Source: Nitrospinaceae bacterium
GTDB lineage: Bacteria > Nitrospinota > Nitrospinia > Nitrospinales > VA-1
Assembly: GCA_029261655.1 (NCBI GenBank)
Contig: JAJDAY010000001.1
Span: 1-64,000, forward strand
Reading direction: 5' to 3'
Length of the DNA: 64,000 nucleotides
Of the stretch, positions 26,515-35,029 are shown piece by piece; positions within the stretch are counted from its first letter, which is position 1; every line of letters begins with the position of its first letter. The position numbers and the translations under genes are program-made. The notes beneath the pieces are model-generated. The model was not told the origin of the DNA. It did not search any database and was given only the letters and a program-made list of their open reading frames with translations.

Positions 26515-27951
26515 TCAGTCGAGGTTTTTCGCATTTATTTTTTCCAGCAGTTTTTCGGCTTTCTTCAAACGTATCCACTGACCGATTTGTGCACCCAGGC
26601 TGGTCATCATCCGAATATGGGTGGCATCGGGCAGGCACCGTTGACGAGCGAAGATTTCGATCATCCCTATAAATTTATTTTTGGAAAAAACAGGAAATCC
26701 GAATCCAACCTGCATACCCAGGTTTTTGGCGAAGGGCGCTCTGGGGAAATTTTTATCAGAACGCACATCAGGAATCCAGGAGGGCTCTAATTTTTCCCAT
26801 ACCCGTCCGGGCAATCCCTTGCCTTTTTTAAAGGCTCTTTGATATGAAATTTTTTTAAATTCTTTGAAGGCCTCATTATCATTTAAGCAGTCGTCATTCC
26901 AGGAATAACGACAATTGAGCATTTCCGATTTTGAATCTTTTTCCCAGTAGTGACTAATCTCCCATTCCATGAATTCCCCCATTGTTTGCAGGATTCTGGG
27001 AATCGTCTTTCCTAAAGACTTGCCGTCCAGCAAGATCCGGCTCAATTCAAACTGCAATTGGCTTTGGGCCTCCGCGTTCTTGCGTTCGGTGATGTCCCGC
27101 AAAGTTCCAGTGAACATACGGGTTTCACCCAGGTACATCTCGGTGATGTCCAAATCCAACGGGAAAGTCGAACCGTCTTTCCGTAAACCGGTCACTTCGC
27201 GGCCAATGCCGATGATTTTGGAAATTCCCGTTTCAATATAGTTTTTCAGGTACTGATCGTGTTCGCTTTGGAAAGGTTCCGGCATCAGAAGTTTTATATT
27301 TTTTTCCATTATTTCAGAAGGTTTGTAGCCAAACAGTCTTTCAGCTGACGGGTTGAAAGATTTTATGGTGCCTTTTTCATCAATCGTGATGATCCCATCA
27401 AGGGCGCTATTTAAGACTGCATTCGCACGCGCTTCACTTTCACGCAACGCCTGTTCGGCTTTCTTGCGTTTGGTTATATCTTGGAAAGAGACCACCGCAC
27501 CTACTAGCTTTTCATTTTCCCGAATAGGTGTGCTGACATATTCAACGGGAAAAGAAGTTCCGTTTTTTCGCCAAAAGACTTCTTCAGATTCTCGATGCAC
27601 CTTGCCATCCTTGAATGCGGCATAAATATGGCAATCCTCCCGGCGATAGGGTGATCCGTCCGCCTTGGTATGATGGATTAAAGCGTGTTGAGATTTGCCA
27701 AGCAATTCTTCTTCTGTGTACCCAAGCAATTTTTCAGCGGCAGGATTGGCAAAGGTGGTATTTCCATTCAAATCCAAACCAAAAATTCCTTCACCTGTAG
27801 AATTCAGGATCTGCTGGTTCAGGCGAGTGGCCTGTATTAGCTCCTCTTCGGCCTGTTCTCTTTCCCGGGCCAGCCTTTGGTTTTCTTTCGCAAGACCGAG
27901 GGCTTTTTGAAAAATATCTGCTTCCTGTTGAATGTCATCTTCCAGCTTCAT
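26515..27951 (-). CDS. PAS-PAS-GAF sensory protein without output domain
   Basis: Soluble protein of 478 aa. An N-terminal coiled coil (about 15-45) leads to PAS1 (about 45-165, ILNSTGEGIFGLDLNGN ... VSFQDITKRKKAEQ). PAS2 follows (about 175-295, ALDGIITIDEKGTIKSFNPSAERLFGY ... GTLRDITERKNAE), then a GAF domain (about 305-465, GLPGRVWEKLEPSWIPDV). No histidine kinase, GGDEF, EAL or DNA-binding domain follows; the frame ends with a short coiled coil at the LD stop. PAS2 resembles FixL-type PAS domains (LMPEPFQSEHDQYL). It probably signals through partner proteins or is a truncated kinase. Confidence 0.85.
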   Translation of the reverse strand: MKLEDDIQQEADIFQKALGLAKENQRLAREREQAEEELIQATRLNQQILNSTGEGIFGLDLNGNTTFANPAAEKLLGYTEEELLGKSQHALIHHTKADGSPYRREDCHIYAAFKDGKVHRESEEVFWRKNGTSFPVEYVSTPIRENEKLVGAVVSFQDITKRKKAEQALRESEARANAVLNSALDGIITIDEKGTIKSFNPSAERLFGYKPSEIMEKNIKLLMPEPFQSEHDQYLKNYIETGISKIIGIGREVTGLRKDGSTFPLDLDITEMYLGETRMFTGTLRDITERKNAEAQSQLQFELSRILLDGKSLGKTIPRILQTMGEFMEWEISHYWEKDSKSEMLNCRYSWNDDCLNDNEAFKEFKKISYQRAFKKGKGLPGRVWEKLEPSWIPDVRSDKNFPRAPFAKNLGMQVGFGFPVFSKNKFIGMIEIFARQRCLPDATHIRMMTSLGAQIGQWIRLKKAEKLLEKINAKNLD

Positions 27952-28245
27952 AGATCAACCAAAAATAGGAGAACGGGGAGTGTATTCTATTGATTTTTAA
28001 AGGGTATTGGGAATAAACAGCAATAATCCTGCCAAAATCGGTCCAAACGTGTAATATGTGCAATAACAAGGGATTCGCCTATAAAGCGCCCTTTTTATTT
28101 CAGGCAAATGATAGGTTTACATCCACAAAATGCAAAAAAGTATACATTTTGTTATTAAATGCCCTAAACCCTGGGCATAAGGGAAGATAAGAGCGGATTG
28201 GGTTGGCAGGCGCCCGGTCTCTTTGCAGGGAGTGAGGGTCGAGAG

Positions 28246-28366
28246 AAAAATGGATGCCCATTTTTCCAAAACGAAATGTCCGGCCTGAAAAGTTGCTATG
28301 TTAGTTATCCCTCGGTCCAGCGCTACGCTGGTTGAACTTTAATATTTAATCCAGCCCGCGGGCTGG
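28246..28366. promoter_or_regulatory. Three inverted repeats in the DASS transporter leader
   Basis: Within 130 bases before the transporter ATG there are three hairpins. AAAAATGG/CCATTTTT with a 4-base loop spans 28246-28265 and is terminator-like. CCAGCG/CGCTGG with loop CTA spans 28317-28331. The perfect 16-base palindrome CCAGCCCGCGGGCTGG spans 28351-28366 and ends 10 bases before the start codon, next to the ribosome site. The layout could be an attenuator or an RNA element limiting translation. No known riboswitch consensus was recognised. The rest of 27952-28376 shows no gene. Confidence 0.45.
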
Positions 28367-28376
28367 CCCGGAAAGA

Positions 28377-29828
28377 ATGCAGGAACCTGAAGAAACACCC
28401 CAGATCACCATCGACCGCAGACCTTTGTGGATCGTCATTTTCGACCGATTGCGGCGGCCACTATTGCTGACGGCGTTTTTCACCATTTTTCTGATTTTGC
28501 TGAATCAGGAGGGTCCGGCAGATCTTTCTGTGCAGGGGTATAAAGTCCTGTGCGTATTTTTTCTATGTGTGAGCCTTTGGGCCACCAACCTCATCCCGCT
28601 GTCGATCACCAGTCTTCTGGCCATTGCCCTGATTCCCCTTCTGGGGATCATGGAGGCCTCTCAGGCCTATTCATTTTTCGGTAACAAAGCGGTCTTTTTT
28701 ATATTGGGGATTTTTATTTTATCCGCCGCGATGATCGGTTCGGGGCTCAGTGGTCGGCTCTCCATGTGGGTGATGACGCATTTGGGCAAGTCGCCTAAAG
28801 ACCTTATATCGTCGATTTACTTTTTTGGGGCGTTGCTTTCCTGTTTCATGTCGGAGCACGCGGTCGCGGCCATGATGTTTCCTATCCTGATCGAGATCGT
28901 CAACGCGTTGAATTTGAAAAAAGGCGAATCGGTTTTCGCCAAGGCGCTGTTTTTTTCGATGGCCTGGGGATGCATCATCGGCGGCGCCATGACGGTTTTA
29001 GGAGGAGGGCGGGTTCCGCTCGCGGTGGAGATTCTTGAAAAAGTCACTCAGGGGGAAAGTTCCATCGGCATTCTGGAATACACCTATTTCAGTTTCCCGC
29101 TGGTCCTGCTCTTGCTGGGTGCGGGGTGGCTTGTTTTGCTCGTGATGTTTCCGTCCGACCTCAAGGACATCGAACCCGCGCGAAAAATCATCCTGGAAAA
29201 ATCCCAGACTTTGGGCGCGATCACTTTTCAGGAAAAGGGCATTGCCCTGGTCATGGCGCTCACGATATTCACCTGGTTCGGTTATGGAGACGCGCTGGGA
29301 ATCGCCAATATCGCGATCATTTCCCTGGTATTGTTATTTTCATTCAACCTCATCAACTGGAAACTGGTCGAACCGCATATCAACTGGGCCATCATATTGA
29401 TGTACGGAGGCGCCATTTGTCTGGGTGAAGTCATGGCCACATCGGGCGCGGCGTTGTGGCTGTCGCAATCCATATTTTCCGGGACGGTGCAATCGCCGAC
29501 GTTTTTTCTGGTCTCCATCGCCGTCTTTTCCCTGCTGTTCACGACTTTCATGAGCAACTCGGCGGTGATCGCGATCCTCCTGCCGCCTGCCATCAGCATG
29601 TGCGAAGCCTATGGAATCAGCCCCCAGATGGCGACTTTGACAGTGATATTGCCAAGCAACTTCGCTTTCATCCTGCCCATTGCCACGCCCGCCTCGGCGC
29701 TCGCGTATTCGGCGAGATACTTCAGCCTGGGAGAAATGGTGCGCGCCGGGACTCTGCTCAGTCTGCTGGGAATGGGTTGTTATCTTTTCCTGTTGTATTT
29801 TTATTGGCCGATGATCGGGTTTAAATGA
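28377..29828 (+). CDS. DASS/SLC13-family sodium:anion symporter
   Basis: Inner-membrane transporter of 483 aa with about 12 TM segments. The two family hallmarks are present, MSEHAVAAMMFPI in the first half and FTTFMSNSAVIAILLPPA in the second, the paired SNT/SNS-type sodium- and substrate-binding loops of the inverted repeats. PSNFAFILPIATPASALAY is the second conserved stretch. Substrates in this family are dicarboxylates, citrate, or sulfate and phosphate; a TrkA_C regulatory domain is absent, which favours a carboxylate. GGAAAG lies immediately upstream of the ATG. The leader contains three hairpins. Confidence 0.9.
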   Translation: MQEPEETPQITIDRRPLWIVIFDRLRRPLLLTAFFTIFLILLNQEGPADLSVQGYKVLCVFFLCVSLWATNLIPLSITSLLAIALIPLLGIMEASQAYSFFGNKAVFFILGIFILSAAMIGSGLSGRLSMWVMTHLGKSPKDLISSIYFFGALLSCFMSEHAVAAMMFPILIEIVNALNLKKGESVFAKALFFSMAWGCIIGGAMTVLGGGRVPLAVEILEKVTQGESSIGILEYTYFSFPLVLLLLGAGWLVLLVMFPSDLKDIEPARKIILEKSQTLGAITFQEKGIALVMALTIFTWFGYGDALGIANIAIISLVLLFSFNLINWKLVEPHINWAIILMYGGAICLGEVMATSGAALWLSQSIFSGTVQSPTFFLVSIAVFSLLFTTFMSNSAVIAILLPPAISMCEAYGISPQMATLTVILPSNFAFILPIATPASALAYSARYFSLGEMVRAGTLLSLLGMGCYLFLLYFYWPMIGFK

Positions 29829-30167
29829 AGGACGGTTTTAAAAAGAGTATAAAAAGAAAGGCAGGCTCAGGACGATCCGTGAGGGGACAGACCGCCCCGA
29901 GTGCGCTGGGGGATTGGAGAAAACCTTTCCAAATTTTCCCCATGCTGCTTGATGTTAAGGATACTGGTTTAAGAGCAAGTTTTATGCCGATATGGGCTTC
30001 CTTTTGTCCGCCGGGCAGAAGTCAGGAGAATTCAAAGTCATCCAAAAGGCAAAAATATAGAACGGGCTTCGAATGTAAATTATCGGGGTACTAAAGATTA
30101 AAACACCTGTACGGTATTTTCACCATTACAGGAACCTCATTTAATTAAGAAGCAATTTTACAAAGCG
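29829..30167. other. Intergenic region without a convincing gene
   Basis: An open frame of 89 codons (29825-30094) begins with an ATGA overlap with the transporter stop, but its product is basic, has no hydrophobic core or recognisable motif, and has unusual codon use, so it was not called. Nothing else stands out. The promoter of the rhodanese gene is expected near the AT-rich end. Confidence 0.4.
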
Positions 30168-30509
30168 ATGAACTCAAAAGTCCTGCAAATTCAGCCCTTG
30201 CTGTTAAAGAAACGATTGGATGACGGGGAAGATATTTGTCTGGTGGATGTCAGAGAAGACTGGGAACATTCGCTTTCGTCCCTGCCCGGCTCCACACACA
30301 TTCCATTGGCGGAACTGGTGGATCGGGTGCAGGAACTTCTTTTCGAGGAAAACATCGTCGTGTACTGCCACGTAGGCGAGCGGTCTTACCGTGGGGCGAT
30401 GATCTTAATGGAGTCGGGGTTCAAAAACGTGCATAACCTGATCGGCGGCATCGACGGCTGGTCGCAGGTGGTCGATCACTCGGTGCCGAGGTATCGGGCG
30501 GGGGGATGA
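30168..30509 (+). CDS. Single-domain rhodanese (GlpE-like)
   Basis: Sulfurtransferase of 113 aa. It contains VDVREDWEHS, the conserved rhodanese D-x-R, and the active-site loop CHVGERS with Cys67 followed by the CxxxxRS pattern. NLIGGIDGWSQ marks the end of the domain. It would carry a persulfide on Cys67 and pass sulfur to an acceptor in the cytoplasm. There is no signal peptide. It stands alone between the transporter and the convergent aroDE unit, so its acceptor is not indicated by context. Confidence 0.92.
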   Translation: MNSKVLQIQPLLLKKRLDDGEDICLVDVREDWEHSLSSLPGSTHIPLAELVDRVQELLFEENIVVYCHVGERSYRGAMILMESGFKNVHNLIGGIDGWSQVVDHSVPRYRAGG

Positions 30510-30540
30510 ATTTCAAAAAAATTCCGACCGACAAATGGCT

Positions 30541-30804
30541 TCATCGAATTTCGAGATCACATTTAGGGCATTTATGAGGAAGCCAATTATTGCTGGATGT
30601 AATACGTTTTTTACATCTAGGGCAACGCAAACTCAAAGTCTAAAAACCTATGGAAAAAAATAAAACCAAAAGAGGGATCAAAAAATAATTTGAATATACC
30701 AAGGCAAGGTATAAAAGTATCATCCCGAACATCATCCAACTGGCCAAGGCTAAATAAAACTTGGTCCGGATCACAAAAGGTTTGTCTTTTGGTTTTGTTC
30801 CCAT
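30541..30804 (-). pseudogene. Small membrane protein with zinc ribbon, interrupted by an in-frame amber codon
   Basis: Reading leftwards from ATG 30804, 54 codons encode MGTKPKDKPFVIRTK and two hydrophobic helices (ALASWMMFGMILLYLA, YFLIPLLVLFFSIGF), then TAG at 30642-30640. The same frame continues without break as LRCPRCKKRITSSNNWLPHKCPKC and ends with LEIR and TGA at 30541. The two CPxC pairs make a good zinc ribbon, so the two halves look like one 87-codon gene split by a single stop. Possibilities are a recent nonsense mutation, a sequencing error, or stop-codon readthrough. It begins 20 bases after the aroDE stop and is likely co-transcribed. The function is unknown. Confidence 0.6.
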
Positions 30805-30823
30805 ATTGCAATTAACCTGACCT

Positions 30824-32293
30824 TTATTTCCCCTCAATCTTTTCCATCAAGACCTGACGAATAGCCTGAGTGGGCGCTTTTTGTCCTGTCCACATTTCGA
30901 ACTGCTTAGCCGCCTGATTGATGAACAACTCCACCCCGGAAATGACCGTGCAACCCGCAGCCTTGGCTTCCTTAAGCAGTCGCGTTTCCGGCGGGTTGTA
31001 AACGGAATCGAACACCACCATCCCCGGCTTTAAATTCCGGCTGGCGAACGGCGTTTTATCAGTTTGCGGACTCATGCCGACAGGGGAACAATTGATCAAT
31101 ACGTCGAAATCGTGGTCGCCGATATCCTGGATGCTGGCGAGCCGACACCCCAGTTCTTGTGCGAGATTTTCGCCACGTTCTTTATTGCGGTTGTAGGTGA
31201 TGGTGAGCTTAGCTCCCTTGGCGGTCACGCCGAAGCCGATGGCTTTTGCGGTTCCCCCGGAGCCGATGATAAGCACATTTTTGTCTTTTAAATCCACCTC
31301 GGTTTCCAAAGCCTCAATGGCCCCCGTGCAATCGGTGTTATATCCTGTCCAGCCGTTTTTTTCTTTGACCACGGTGTTCACGGCGCCAATCTTTTTTGCG
31401 GTTGCCTCGACGGTGTCCATCAAAGGCATGATATTTTCCTTGCACGGCATGGTGACGCTGAGCCCCTGGAAAAAATCTTTGAACTCGTTAAAAAACTTTT
31501 CCACATTATTTACCAGAAACGACACATAAATATCGGGCGATCCAATTTCCTGAAACGCGCGGTTGTGAATCAGATACCCCATGCTTTTGGAAACAGGATT
31601 GCCGATGACCCCGTAAATTTTGAAATTTTCCCGGGGGCGGTTTACCCGATAAATATTTTTGAGAGTGCTTGCCAGAATCTGCCCCGGCGCGCTTTCCTTG
31701 CCGCTATCCAACGCGCCGAAGGTCAGAAAACCACCCAAAAGAGGCGACAGAACACGGCTGAGTTCTCCGTATTCGCCCATGCAAAGGCCGATCAGTTGCC
31801 GGTTTTCCTTTTTAGCCCGTTTGAGCAAATTAAATATTTTGAGGTTGTCGTTGATATCCTGGGCGTAGGTGACGATTTTTAAAATATCTCCCGGCAATTC
31901 GCACATGATTTCATACAGAGGCTCCAGGTCTTCCATGGTGTTGCTGAAATTGTGGTAGGAGAGGATGATCTTCGTTTTGCTTTTGTTCTCCAGAACGGGT
32001 TTTAACAGCTCCTTGGGAGTGGACGTTTCGATGTCTACATAGTCCGCTTCGGCTTCAATCGCCTGACGGAGGATTTTAACTCTTTCTTCCTCGCTGCCCT
32101 TCCATTGCCCGCCTTCCGTTTTTGTGCGGTTGGTGACGATGGTGGGCAGCGCCGTTGCTTGCAGGAGAGTCGGCAATTCAAATCGGGTGATCAAATCGAG
32201 GCGAAGCTCGATCATATCAGCGATTTTTTCCGCCGCGGAAATGTCCAGAAGGGCCTTTTTCATAGAGGGGCCGACAATGGGTACGCAGATCAT
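30824..32293 (-). CDS. aroDE: Bifunctional 3-dehydroquinate dehydratase / shikimate dehydrogenase
   Basis: Fusion of two consecutive shikimate-pathway enzymes, 489 aa. Residues 1-220 are type I dehydroquinase: ELRLDLI, ILSYHNFSNT (catalytic His), and GDILKIVTYAQD (Schiff-base Lys). Residues about 228-489 are shikimate dehydrogenase: VIGNPVSKSMGYLIHN, VTMPCKEN (substrate Lys), GAVNTVV, NTDCTG and IGSGGTAKAIGF (NADP-binding glycine loop). The order AroD-AroE in one chain is known from plants, chlamydiae and several bacteria. The start is the ATG at 32293. It is followed by the interrupted zinc-ribbon gene. Confidence 0.95.
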   Translation of the reverse strand: MICVPIVGPSMKKALLDISAAEKIADMIELRLDLITRFELPTLLQATALPTIVTNRTKTEGGQWKGSEEERVKILRQAIEAEADYVDIETSTPKELLKPVLENKSKTKIILSYHNFSNTMEDLEPLYEIMCELPGDILKIVTYAQDINDNLKIFNLLKRAKKENRQLIGLCMGEYGELSRVLSPLLGGFLTFGALDSGKESAPGQILASTLKNIYRVNRPRENFKIYGVIGNPVSKSMGYLIHNRAFQEIGSPDIYVSFLVNNVEKFFNEFKDFFQGLSVTMPCKENIMPLMDTVEATAKKIGAVNTVVKEKNGWTGYNTDCTGAIEALETEVDLKDKNVLIIGSGGTAKAIGFGVTAKGAKLTITYNRNKERGENLAQELGCRLASIQDIGDHDFDVLINCSPVGMSPQTDKTPFASRNLKPGMVVFDSVYNPPETRLLKEAKAAGCTVISGVELFINQAAKQFEMWTGQKAPTQAIRQVLMEKIEGK

Positions 32294-32433
32294 TTTTTTT
32301 AAGTTTAGAATGAGGATGAATGGGAGTTAAAAGCTAGTGACTCGATCAAGGCTCCATTTTTGAGAGAAACCCCGACGATGTCAAGACCTTTCAAGGGGGC
32401 ATGATCCGCCGGTTGGGCGGGTTTTTGTCGCTT

Positions 32434-32634
32434 TCAGGATGTCTTGGGGGGAGGAGACGAAGGGCTTGCGTCCTGGCTTTCCAATAACAGCCGCCTGGCG
32501 GTTTGGGATATGTTCACCCGGTCTTCTTGCCCCTGAACGCTTTTGAACGGATGTTTCTGGTTCAATTCAGCGATCCGGTCCTGATTGTTATAGACCTTGG
32601 AGGCTTTTGCGATGCCAACGACTGAAAAATCCAT
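32434..32634 (-). CDS. Small protein of the flagellar group with FlgM-like motif
   Basis: A 66-aa protein containing EDRVNISQTARRLLLES, a D-R-V-x-I-S-x-x-A pattern reminiscent of the segment preceding the sigma-binding part of FlgM. A Pro/Ser-rich tail follows. It lies 20 bases downstream of a FlgN-like gene on the same strand. A similar motif, DKVVISPEAK, occurs in the disordered protein at 33231. It is too short and divergent for a firm FlgM call; an anti-sigma-28 or other flagellar accessory role is possible. Confidence 0.5.
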   Translation of the reverse strand: MDFSVVGIAKASKVYNNQDRIAELNQKHPFKSVQGQEDRVNISQTARRLLLESQDASPSSPPPKTS

Positions 32635-32654
32635 GATAATTTACAGATTAAAAG

Positions 32655-33101
32655 TTAAACGTTTTTTGAAATTTTCGGTTTGATCCGTTGCGAGTTTCCG
32701 TACCCCTTCAACAGAGTTCTTTTTTGTTTGAGGCCGATGATTTTGTCCTGGGCTAAAAATTTTCTCGCTTTTAATTCCACCTGACAGTTATTTTCCATCT
32801 CTATGATTTGCTCTAAAACGGTCTCAATCCCAGTTTTTAGTTCTCCCGCCTGATTTTTGATCTCGACGATTCCCTGTTCTGAAAGTTGGGCGACGGCCGT
32901 CTCCCGTTGGGATGCGTTGTCCTGGGCGGTTTGGATGATGCCGTCCTTTTTATCTATCACGGCGTCCAGTTTTTTTGCATCCTCCTGCTCAATGGCCAGC
33001 ATTTGCTCGTCCATGAGATGCAATACTTCGTCGTAGCATTTTTTTTCAATCCGTAAAAACTCCAGAACGGATGCTGTCGGGTTGTTGTCTTTCAAATTCA
33101 T
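32655..33101 (-). CDS. FlgN-like flagellar chaperone
   Basis: A 148-aa, almost wholly alpha-helical protein. An opening EFLRIEKKCYDEVLHLMDEQMLAIEQED helix pair, an internal KKDGIIQTA segment and a long second half match the pattern of FlgN-type export chaperones, which hold hook-associated proteins FlgK/FlgL in the cytoplasm. The C-terminal RTLLKGYGNS is typical of FlgN C-termini (LLxGYxN). The context of flagellin and other small flagellar-type genes supports this. Sequence identity in this family is always low. Confidence 0.7.
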   Translation of the reverse strand: MNLKDNNPTASVLEFLRIEKKCYDEVLHLMDEQMLAIEQEDAKKLDAVIDKKDGIIQTAQDNASQRETAVAQLSEQGIVEIKNQAGELKTGIETVLEQIIEMENNCQVELKARKFLAQDKIIGLKQKRTLLKGYGNSQRIKPKISKNV

Positions 33102-33230
33102 GCCAATGTGAAAAAATTTCTATTCAAGCCCAAATGGGCAAAAATTTATATCCCTCCTGGGGCGCTTTTCAACGTTTGATCGAGTGTGGTTAGAATACCG
33201 TTTTCCCGATTGTTAAACAAGTCCCACCCT

Positions 33231-33803
33231 TCAAATCAAGTCATCGACATTTTGTCCGGTTTCTGTTTGCACACTGGACGGACTCGATGTTGGCCGGTTG
33301 CTTTCTGTCCCCTCGTTGTTGCGGACATTGTTTTCCGCAGACCGGGCCTGTCTGGTTTCAGACGAGCCATCCTCCTTGATGATTCTTTGGGACGGAGCTT
33401 CAAATACGGTTTCCTTGGCTTTAGCCGACTGTTCCCGTTGTTGTTGAACTGCCTCAACCGACTCGGACACCTTTCTGGGATCAATCCGAACCTCGTTGGT
33501 GTCTTGGTTTTGAAATTTTCTCAGCTGAACCTCGGCGTTTTTGTTGTCCCTGGCCTCTTCTTTAATTCGGTTGTTGACTTCCGCCCGTCCCTGGCCTTCA
33601 GGTTTTTGTGTTTCTCTGGTTTCCGTCTTGGCCTCAGGGCTGATAACAACCTTGTCCTCTGGCCTGCGGGCCTGGCTTGCAGAATTACTTTCCGCCGTTT
33701 CATCGGTTTTTTGTGTTGCCTGCTCGTTTTGCTTTGGGCTCAGGGATTGTATAGACCGGGCCGCTCCCTGAGAACTGACGGTCGAATCGTTGACGGGTTC
33801 CAT
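33231..33803 (-). CDS. Disordered, polar protein next to flagellar genes
   Basis: A 190-aa protein dominated by Gln, Glu, Ser, Thr, Arg and Asn with almost no hydrophobic stretches, hence probably intrinsically disordered. It contains EDKVVISPEAK, like the motif in the 66-aa protein at 32434. The ATG is preceded by GAGAGG. A long coding-like frame on the opposite strand (33186-33929) is its shadow. It lies upstream of the FlgN-like gene on the same strand. The function is unknown; proteins like this occur as flagellar accessory or anti-sigma-like proteins. Confidence 0.6.
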   Translation of the reverse strand: MEPVNDSTVSSQGAARSIQSLSPKQNEQATQKTDETAESNSASQARRPEDKVVISPEAKTETRETQKPEGQGRAEVNNRIKEEARDNKNAEVQLRKFQNQDTNEVRIDPRKVSESVEAVQQQREQSAKAKETVFEAPSQRIIKEDGSSETRQARSAENNVRNNEGTESNRPTSSPSSVQTETGQNVDDLI

Positions 33804-34225
33804 AATCTTTTCCTCTCACAAAATTACCAAAAATTCGGGATAAATACCCAACTCACCGTGATCCACCCTGAAAAACGGCTTTCTAAAGCCAAGCCATCCG
33901 ACCAAAACCCTTGTAAAACCGCTGCTTAATTATCAAATTGCGGCGCCCAAAAGGGATTTAGGGTGTTTCAAAATAAAACTGACTGAAAACTCAAAAAACC
34001 CACTCTGAAATATCAGAAAAGGCCTATCCATCTAAAATTGGGTATGGAAATACACTTTTCTTGTCGGAAAAATTATCTGTAACTTTAATTTAGTTTAGGG
34101 CTAAATTAAAAAAAATCAATCAGATAAGGGGATTCAGGAGGGAGGAGGGGGCTTTCAAACCTCGAAAACCGTTGGGAAACCCATCGTTGAGCCTGGCTTA
34201 ATAAATCAGGAAATCAGCGCGGATT
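33804..34225. other. Intergenic region in the flagellar group
   Basis: About 420 bases with no gene of its own. The AT-rich part around 33960-34130 probably carries the promoter for the leftward genes starting at 33803. No clear sigma-28 or sigma-54 consensus was found by eye, and no strong hairpin terminator after the gene at 34226. Confidence 0.35.
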
Positions 34226-34831
34226 TTAATTGTTCCTGTGGTAGATTTTTGGGAGTTGTTCTCCCCAATCACTGTAGTAAGGCAGAATTTCATATTCCAG
34301 CAAATCGGCGAGAAGCACCCAATCCTGATTTTGATTGGCCTCCACCATTTCCCGGGTCAAATTTACCAGCTGGTCCTGCCGACTCTTAAAACTTTCTCCA
34401 ACAAACAGGATATTCGTCAACTCAGACTCAGCGGCATTCGCGATGGAATCCACCACCTGGGAAAACCATTCGATGCCGTCGATGATGTTGATGAAAAATT
34501 TATTCGCTTCCTGCTCGTTTCCCGACCTGAAAAGATCGGACGCTGTCTGGATGCCGGGGATCAGCTTTTTAAGATAATTCTGGGCGTTGAGGATATTTTT
34601 TTCCAGAATTTGATTCAGAGAGAAAACTTCTGTCTCCAGGGTCTCAATTTGGGAAATCGGGGTTTGCCTGGTTTCGGAGGAATCCACCCGCACTTCTTTT
34701 TCATTCACCCGAATATTACCGAAACAATTTCCGAGTTCCGGTTCTTGTTCGAGAATGTGATCGAGAAGGTCTCCCAGGGTTTTCCCCTCGCAGGCAAAGT
34801 TTTTTTCAATGCCGTTCACCAATATTTTCAT
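34226..34831 (-). CDS. Unknown protein beside flagellin
   Basis: A 201-aa soluble protein not recognised as a known family. The first ~60 residues (MKILVNGIEKNFACEGKTLG ... NIRVNEKEVRVDS) look like a small beta-grasp or ThiS-like unit. The remainder is helical, with LNQILEKNILNAQNYLKKLIP, FFINIIDGIEWFSQVVDSIA and DLLEYEILPYYSDW. The ATG at 34831 has AAGGGA 8 bases upstream; the longer frame to 34876 is not favoured. It is divergent from the flagellin gene, 198 bases away. A flagellar role is suggested only by location. Confidence 0.65.
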   Translation of the reverse strand: MKILVNGIEKNFACEGKTLGDLLDHILEQEPELGNCFGNIRVNEKEVRVDSSETRQTPISQIETLETEVFSLNQILEKNILNAQNYLKKLIPGIQTASDLFRSGNEQEANKFFINIIDGIEWFSQVVDSIANAAESELTNILFVGESFKSRQDQLVNLTREMVEANQNQDWVLLADLLEYEILPYYSDWGEQLPKIYHRNN

Positions 34832-35029
34832 GAGATCCCTTCTGTTGAGAGCGTTGACGGATCCTGCCTGACGCACATTCTAATCATTGTCCCCGGCCAT
34901 TGCAACATTCAATAAGGTTTGGCAAACCGCCGCTTGGGTGACTTGGGATTGACAAAAAAGTGAAGGCGGTTAAACTTTGTAATTGGTTATAACTAAATAA
35001 CTTAGATAGTATTTTCGAGGCCAGAACCG

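Noticed and set aside
29825..30094. An 89-codon frame overlapping the transporter stop by ATGA
   Set aside because: The product is basic, without motif or structure pattern, and there is no ribosome site apart from the overlap; listed only as possible noise.
33186..33929. A 247-codon frame on the plus strand in the flagellar region
   Set aside because: It is the antisense shadow of the disordered protein at 33231-33803, whose own ATG has a strong ribosome site.
34919..34940. Possible sigma-54 promoter (TGGC ... GC) before flagellin
   Set aside because: The spacing between the GG and GC elements is one base too short for a functional sigma-54 site, and no second candidate was seen.
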